Shown here piece by piece: positions 32,645 through 32,745 of a stretch of DNA of 32,745 nucleotides; position 1 is the stretch's first letter; each line of letters opens with the position of its first letter. Below the pieces are notes generated by a model, which was not told the DNA's origin, made no database searches, and saw nothing but the letters and a program-made list of their open reading frames with translations. Origin of the DNA: Planctomycetota bacterium (GTDB lineage Bacteria > Planctomycetota > Planctomycetia > Pirellulales > UBA1268); contig QWOP01000041.1 of the NCBI GenBank assembly GCA_003669605.1, positions 1-32,745 on the forward strand. Direction: 5' to 3'. The position numbers and the translations under genes are program-made.

Positions 32645-32745
32645 TCACGCACTTCGCTGCATGAGGTGCACGAACTCGCGGCCGGAGAGGGGCTGCGGCA
32701 AGGGTTTGCCGTCGTGCTCCAGTGTTTCAATCGTCTCTTCAACGA
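32645..32745 (-). CDS. C-terminal end of a small protein, possibly HicB-type antitoxin (partial)
   Basis: A minus-strand frame runs from the right edge to a TGA at 32645-32647 and gives 32 residues, ending DGKPLPQPLSGREFVHLMQR. The string of a helix with Glu and Thr (VEETIETLEHDGKPLPQP) resembles the C-terminal end of the HicB/UPF0150 fold, where an acidic helix is followed by G-x-P-x-P. The match is short and the rest of the gene lies outside the window, so the identity is only a suggestion. It converges on tRNA-Arg, with 27 bases between them. Confidence 0.4.
   Translation of the reverse strand, partial: VEETIETLEHDGKPLPQPLSGREFVHLMQRSA

Overview
The window is GC-rich chromosomal DNA from a planctomycete, most likely a Pirellulales-type organism. 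The evidence is the gene content: a PVC-type large c-type cytochrome with a beta-propeller and HEAT-like repeats coupled to an SGNH-like gene, a DUF1501 protein with a Tat-like signal, a formylglycine-enzyme-like protein, a DUF4254 protein and many secreted proteins of low complexity. No rRNA, CRISPR array, transposase or prophage gene is visible. One tRNA-Arg(CCU) lies near the right edge.

Layout, left to right. (1) 1-4934: the tail of an unknown Ala/Pro-rich protein, then three minus-strand genes: a TPM-domain protein with a long coiled coil, a small unknown protein and a secreted EF-hand protein. (2) 4935-5304: a gene-free stretch unusually dense in palindromes, direct repeats and hairpins. 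(3) 5305-11508: a minus-strand peptide/nickel-class ABC importer operon (binding lipoprotein, two permeases, two ATPases) with 4-nt overlaps at three of its four junctions, preceded by ribBA (11637-12845). (4) 12984-16048: an unknown planctomycete-type protein translationally coupled to glycerate 2-kinase, converging on a hydroxypyruvate-isomerase-type gene. The last two enzymes belong to the same small glyoxylate/hydroxypyruvate/glycerate pathway. (5) 16189-20296: an SGNH-like protein lacking the usual Ser nucleophile, followed one base later by the PVC cytochrome. (6) 20345-20779: a VanZ-like membrane protein.

(7) 20970-24459 is the most unusual gene block. It holds an acyl carrier protein, a ketosynthase-like protein with no active-site Cys (chain-length-factor-like), a complete FabF-type ketosynthase, a DUF4254 protein and a small two-helix membrane protein with a pore-like loop, all on the plus strand and tightly spaced. 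It looks like a minimal type II fatty-acid/polyketide module of unknown product. (8) 24613-25951: a formylglycine-enzyme-like protein with a histone-H1-like Lys/Ala tail and no catalytic Cys pair, then a convergent secreted Tyr-rich repeat protein. (9) 26323-29590: a MacAB-type efflux system in three pieces. The ATPase is on the plus strand and converges on a minus-strand adaptor-permease operon. (10) 29693-32371: a solitary ATP-grasp enzyme and the DUF1501 protein. (11) The tRNA and the C-terminal end of a small protein that may be a HicB-type antitoxin.

Gene families were assigned by recognising motifs by eye; no database search was run. Starts were chosen from overlaps, Shine-Dalgarno-like sequences and the domain N-terminus.
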